In this document: one piece after another, positions 59,676 through 64,000 of the stretch
How the letters are laid out: the number at the start of each line of letters is the position of its first letter
How positions within the stretch are numbered: position 1 is the stretch's first letter
Source of the DNA: Phoronis australis
Taxonomy: Eukaryota; Phoronida; Phoronidae
Reading direction: 5' to 3'
Length of the DNA stretch: 64,000 bases
Assembly (NCBI GenBank): GCA_002633005.1
Contig: NMRA01000087.1
Span: 62,001 to 126,000 of the forward strand
Notes under the pieces: generated by a model
Seen by the model: only the letters and a program-made list of their open reading frames with translations
Database searches by the model: none
Told to the model about the DNA's origin: nothing
Translations under genes and position numbers: made by a program

Positions 59676-61979
59676 CGACACTTTGTCTCGGACAATCGCG
59701 TAAAGCATGACTGCATGCGCGCACCCAGCCTGAAATGAAGGAGGGCTTGAACTTCTGAGAATGTGGACCTCCTTGCTGCAATGCAAACGCATGACTAAAA
59801 AAAGGGGGAGACGCTTCCTACACCTTGTTTCGGCCGCTTCGTCATTTCCAGAGTTGATTAGTAAACTCAACTCAATATTTCCTCACGCTCTTGCTGTCTT
59901 CCTGTTTTATTTTTGGCAGCAGTCAAGGGGGAGAATTAAATCCTATCACGATAAAAAATATTACGATACTGATTTCACAGCAGTAAAAGGACCAATTTGA
60001 TTTCCGTTTTTTTTGCCAAGTGAACAAGGCAAAATTTTAAATATATCAAATGTAATTTTTTTCTTGAAAGTTTTCACCAATTTTGACAGTGAGAGGCGGT
60101 AATGTTGCTGTCACTCAGGGTGTTTTAAAATAAAAATGTTTTTCAGTTGAAACGCCCGAAGGTGAGTAACACCACTGTTAACACGCTTGAGCGTCACAAC
60201 AGTTATCTTCTTGAAAAAATTAGACGGTGAATTATTTAGGAGAGACTTGTGTAATTCCCCGTCTACTTCCCTTGCTTTGCTGGGTTGACAGCCACTTGCT
60301 TGCAGCAAGAGCGTAAAATTTTGACCCCGTGAAAAAGTTACTCTAAGGGTAATTTTTCAAAACTGATAAATGACCGCGGGTCGTTATTAAGGTTGAAAAG
60401 TGGTCACGTGTCATTTTTAACGTTAAGGACTTAGCTGGATGACAACTCCCTACTGTCTTTGGGAGTTCGAAAACTAAATCGCGAAATCCGCCTTCCGACA
60501 CAGAAACAATTTTTGATTTAAACTATTGGCCCTAATAAAATTTGTCCCATATTTTTAAGTTCGTTTTTGCTTGAGCGCTGATTCTATGAGCTCCATCCGA
60601 GTAAAGAATAATTTGAGATATTTTTGCAGTGATAAAGACTAGTCTGATTCCAAAAGTTTGCTTCTTGGACGAAACGTGGGTTTATAGTGGCGCTTTAAAA
60701 TTAAAACGTATTGTTAAGTTTAACCACGTGTTCGAATGATGTATAGTCACAGAAGCAGGAATTAAGTTTTAAAGTTAGAAAAAAATTTTAGGGTGTGAGT
60801 TTATGTATTTGGTAACACCTAAAATCTGAAGTTTGTCGTACTAGAAAAGAGCAACAGTACAGTTATCGTATAATTCAGCGCACAAAGGCAATATCAAGCA
60901 ACAATTGTGGAAACTCCTTCTTGCAGTAATCACGCATTCGCATTTTTTGTTTCACAAGTATTGTTCTGATTAAACAAATAACTTAGAACAATCCCGGCTT
61001 TAGGCAGCCATTTATTTGTAATACTTGACTTGGTTCTATGCGGGCGCTTGCTCCTTTAGGACAAGAGTATTGTTGCAGGAAAACGTCTTTAACCAAGTCA
61101 CTACAACACAAGTTTTGAGTTGTATCGCCATTTCTTGCTATTCATACATATCATTAGTTTATACTATTTAAGTGGAACAAAAGTATAAAAAATAAACTGA
61201 AATGTGATTTCGCACCCTGGACACTATAGGTAGAAATTGGAGGCGATGGTTGTTAACTAAAGCATCTTACGAAGACCAAGTAGCAGCATACTCTGTGATA
61301 TGACTATAAATTAATATGTTACTGCGTAGCCTACTCGTTGATTTCTTTTTATTGTCTAGTAGTCCTTCTCATACACAAGGCGGCGAATGTGCACCCTACC
61401 GGCGGTGATGTGAATCTGTGTAGGCTGTCATTCAAGTTTCTGAACACTTTTGACCGAAATTGATCACGCTTAAAAGAATACTAAAGCCTGTTTTCATGAT
61501 TTCAAGGAGAATCGTCGTTCTGTCACCTGATAATGCAATGATTGGCTTAAGTCTCCCAATTCAAAGGCAGGAAAAAGGGCTGAGGATTTTGAGTAAGGCC
61601 GGGGGTGGGGATGGCCCCTCTAAGTCCGTCACTGGGTATCACCTCAGTAAAAACTCATACTCCCTATGTCACAGATTGCCGGACACTATGGTCTTTGTCA
61701 TGTCTTTCGCTGAAAGCGTAGGTCACACTTGCCGGTTAGAAGACTTTAAAAATAATTTTCAAATTTTCCTCCAAACTTTTGAGGGTTACGGAGTGTTACA
61801 GAGTGCCTGGGAATGAAGTACTGAATAGTTTTTAATATCTGTTACGGGCCAAAACCGTGTTTGGTATCCTTTTAATTTAGGACTGATACTTCTGAATCTT
61901 CTCACTATGGTACTGCATTTAACAAGACGCTAGACCATTTTCCAAACTGATGGCAATATTTCAACTTTTTGAGAAGATT

Positions 61980-62360
61980 TTCCGTTTTCGCAGGGCGTGC
62001 GTTCTGTACTTCTAGTACGCGAGAATATCGCAAAAACGCAAGATCACGCAAATGATAATCGCTAGCAAAACAAAGGATCACGCTAGCTTCCTTCACGAGA
62101 TTCTTGGGTCTACGTGGGCAGTGCCCAGCTGTTTCTGCACCTGCCCACAGCCTACGAGTTGTGAACACCTGACGTCGTCGTCGTCGTTACCGTTATTTAG
62201 GATTTCACCCAATGAGCTATGTACATAGTTATTTTTTGTCATCTCACTGATTTCACCTGCCGCCCCGACATCTATTGGTTTTATTAAGAGTCGCAGAATG
62301 ACGCCTAATCGCACTACCCAATCACATTTGTTATAACTGCAAGAGTATTCTTCGCGCAAG
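61980..62360 (+). promoter_or_regulatory. CpG-dense segment, probable WIPI promoter region
   Basis: CpG dinucleotides are much denser here than in flanking sequence (for example ACGCGAGAATATCGC, GCCGCCCCGACATC, TTCGCGCAAGCGC). It includes a CRE-like TGACGTCG followed by a short (GTC)n run at 62171-62187. It lies 130-510 bp upstream of the WIPI ATG. Promoter role is inferred from position and composition. Confidence 0.4.
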
Positions 62361-62491
62361 CGCATTAGAGGTGTTTTCAATGGTCAGCTGCATAGACTAT
62401 GTTTGGTTGACAAAACTGTCGTATTTTTCCATTTAATTAGTACATCACGGCTCATTTTTACTCAGGATTGAAGGAGGGTTTATCAGGCCTG

Positions 62492-62562
62492 ATGAACCTT
62501 GCAAGCCAAGCTGGGGACCCAAGCTCCAGTTTGCTTTTCGTCAATTTCAATCAAGATTGCAC
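62492..62562 (+). CDS. WIPI2: WIPI coding exon 1
   Basis: 71 bp from ATG (CCTGATGA context) to TGCAC|GTAAGT, ending in phase 2. It encodes MNLASQ through NFNQDC. Confidence 0.93.
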
Positions 62563-62839
62563 GTAAGTAGGACATGTCAATTTTGCAAGAGATTGCAGAA
62601 TTCAGATTCACAGTTATTAGCCTGAGACTGATATCTGCTTTTGCCGATGTCATGCTGATACCCTCGTGTAAAGCTCACGAACAGTTACTCACAAGCTTTG
62701 GGATTACTGAGTCAGGTTCTTAAGTTATCGTTTCTTCGTTGTAGGTCCATAGCTATTGGAACGAAGGTTGGGTTTAAGTTATTGTCTCTGGGTTCCGTGG
62801 ACAAGTTAGAACAAATCTATGAGTCAGGTGCTGGGTCAG
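62492..62839 (+). CDS. WIPI2: WIPI1/2-type PROPPIN (autophagy PI3P effector), first two coding exons, partial
   Basis: WD-repeat PROPPIN proteins bind PI3P/PI(3,5)P2 on the phagophore; vertebrate WIPI2 recruits ATG16L1 for LC3 lipidation (family knowledge). Exons 62492-62562 and 62745-62839 join in frame to 55 residues plus one base: MNLASQAGDPSSS, LLFVNFNQDCTSIAIGTK, VGFKLLSLGSVDKLEQIYE, SGAGS. MNLASQ and SVDKLEQIYE match WIPI2, while NFNQDCTS also matches WIPI1, so this may be the single ancestor-type gene of both. It forms blade 1 of the seven-bladed propeller. The next expected block (VCIVERLFSSS) was not found before 64000, so the gene runs off the right edge. An acceptor-like TTTTTACTCAG|G at about 62455-62465 may join an upstream non-coding exon. 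Confidence 0.93.
62745..62839 (+). CDS. WIPI2: WIPI coding exon 2
   Basis: 95 bp, acceptor TTCGTTGTAG|G and donor TCAG|GTGAGT, leaving phase 1. It encodes TSIAIGTKVGFKLLSLGSV then DKLEQIYESGAGS. Intron 1 is 182 bp (62563-62744). Confidence 0.94.
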
Positions 62840-64000
62840 GTGAGTTTCACATTTTGCTCTTTAACAAACCTTAGGGAATGCTAAAAATAAATGCCTAATT
62901 AGTTACAATTGTGATTTGATGATTTTTGCTCAAAAATTTTGCTTTGTGCCTCTCTGTTTGCCACTTGGGTTATGAAATGTTTATGCAATGTTCACTGGGG
63001 AGGCTGTACCTTGGATAGAATGTCCAAAACAAAGTACCACTATTCCATGAGGAAATATTGATTGCTTTGGAATACTTTCTCATCACTGGGTTTATTTATC
63101 TTGAAGTCGTCTTTGTTTGGATAATTTCACCCTTCTGAATTTTATTGCTTTCAAGTTGTCAAATGTAGTTACTTGAAAACGACATCTTAACTTGTTTATT
63201 ACGTACTTACTACCTGCCTGTGGTCGGATTTGGCTCACTTGAACGCTGTATTTCTCAAATTAGTCACTGTTAAAATCATCGGCTATTTAATACAGTCCAT
63301 CTTTAAGAGAGGCATTGTTCTGTCAGAATTATATGCCTGATACTTTTTATTTGAAACCTACATCGGAAGCCATAACTTGTAATTAATTGTATTTGCCCGT
63401 GTACAGGTGATTGGTAAATTGAAGAAACTACTTAACTCATGTAACAGCAGCCATGCAGTGTGCATATTGTTGTCATTTTTGTTACTGATACTGAGAGGAG
63501 CCTAGTGGTTAATATCTTGAGATTTGTTCTTAAACTAGAACAGAACATAAATCTTGGTTTTAAAGATAAAATGTAGGCTCTGATGCTCAACATAAATCTT
63601 GTTACGTTTGTTACCTAGATTCAAAACAATGCTAGCCACCAAGTTCATGAAACTAAATCCTTCATGATTTATCTGACCTATTTGGCCTGTTGCTAAATGT
63701 TGTTTCCGCAACGTTAATAGGTTTCAACCCCAGGGGCTCCTTTCCAAGCAGTGTCAGACCAATGCAATACCTGGCGAGGCCCTCAATGCCTTAATTTTGA
63801 GGGCAATTGTTATCACCATTCCCTTTGAAAAATGTTTGAAAATCACGTGATATTCACCTCATCAGGCCCCAAAATTACCCTCCATTGATTGAAAAATTTT
63901 TCTCAAGGTTAAAATCACTTCCATAAAATGTTTGTTCTGTGTGCGTGAGTTACCTGAGGCATTGTCAATGAAAAGGTGCGACTGAGGGTGGAATTGGTGG
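62840..64000 (+). other. Start of WIPI intron 2
   Basis: No exon encoding the following propeller segment was found to the window end. A dispersed repeat fragment lies at about 63756-63910; nothing else is recognised. Confidence 0.6.
63756..63910. repeat. Dispersed repeat fragment, same family, in WIPI intron 2
   Basis: GGCGAGGCCCTCAATGCC, CACCATTCCCTTTGAAAAAT, GTTTGAAAATCACGTG and CCATTGATTGAAAAATT match the 51490 and 45640 copies in order. Confidence 0.6.

Larger units (their letters stand above)
56787..62491. other. Intergenic region between the divergent EXT1 and WIPI start codons
   Basis: It should hold both promoters. No TATA box stands out near either start. A frame at 57813-58043 (+) with a Cys-rich end and one at 61460-61816 (+) have no recognisable family and are not called. 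Features inside: assembly gap 58488-58512 in a C-rich run, palindrome 58603-58674, G-run with one N at 59651-59675, and a CpG-dense segment at 61980-62360. Confidence 0.6.

Noticed and set aside
61460-61816. 118-codon plus-strand frame upstream of WIPI
   Set aside because: No family similarity seen and no splice link to the WIPI exons. Could be part of an untranslated leader at most.
1-64000. An undescribed multi-gene system (defence, biosynthetic or mobile)
   Set aside because: The window holds two known eukaryotic genes and non-coding repeats. No cluster of unknown coding genes was found.

Overview
This window is nuclear DNA from an animal. It has spliced genes with GT-AG introns, long AT-rich introns full of short interspersed repeats and minisatellites, and two assembly gaps in homopolymer runs. 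Both recognisable genes resemble vertebrate counterparts in protein sequence, but the introns are much shorter and the repeats are not those of a vertebrate. A non-vertebrate metazoan (marine deuterostome or lophotrochozoan type) fits best; the species cannot be fixed from the sequence alone.

Most of the window (about 1.1-56.8 kb, minus strand) is one gene, the orthologue of EXT1 (exostosin-1), the Golgi/ER glycosyltransferase that forms the heparan sulfate polymerase together with EXT2. I reconstructed a complete nine-exon coding sequence of 2172 bp including the stop (723 aa): 56753-55870, 16557-16483, 15131-15005, 12810-12691, 12421-12170, 10282-10184, 9193-9104, 6901-6741 and 5813-5450. 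Every junction has GT-AG borders and the frame is continuous throughout. Intron 1 is 39.3 kb, 61 % of the window. Compared with the human gene, two exon pairs are fused (5+6 and 10+11) and intron 2 lies 19 nt further upstream. The other seven intron positions agree.

Facing away from EXT1, on the plus strand at 62.5-62.8 kb, are the first two coding exons of a WIPI1/2-type PROPPIN (closest to WIPI2), an autophagy PI3P effector that continues beyond the right edge. The 5.7 kb between the two start codons is the shared upstream region; its WIPI side is rich in CpG. At the left edge, a plus-strand and a minus-strand poly(A) signal face each other 30 bp apart (1103-1108 and 1137-1142). This suggests that a convergent, unidentified neighbour ends tail-to-tail with a long EXT1 3' UTR.

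The non-coding sequence holds several non-autonomous repeat families: a ~250 bp element with inverted ends, several copies of a ~60-95 bp palindrome with a conserved loop, a 307 bp near-perfect foldback, a 300-415 bp family with ends like AAGTCCCGTTTA, and other dispersed fragments. There are also minisatellites of 18, 20, 38, 47 and 55 bp units. I found no CRISPR array, operon, rRNA, tRNA or intact transposase. Nothing looks like an undescribed multi-gene system; the more unusual signals are the EXT1 gene architecture and the small palindromic repeats.
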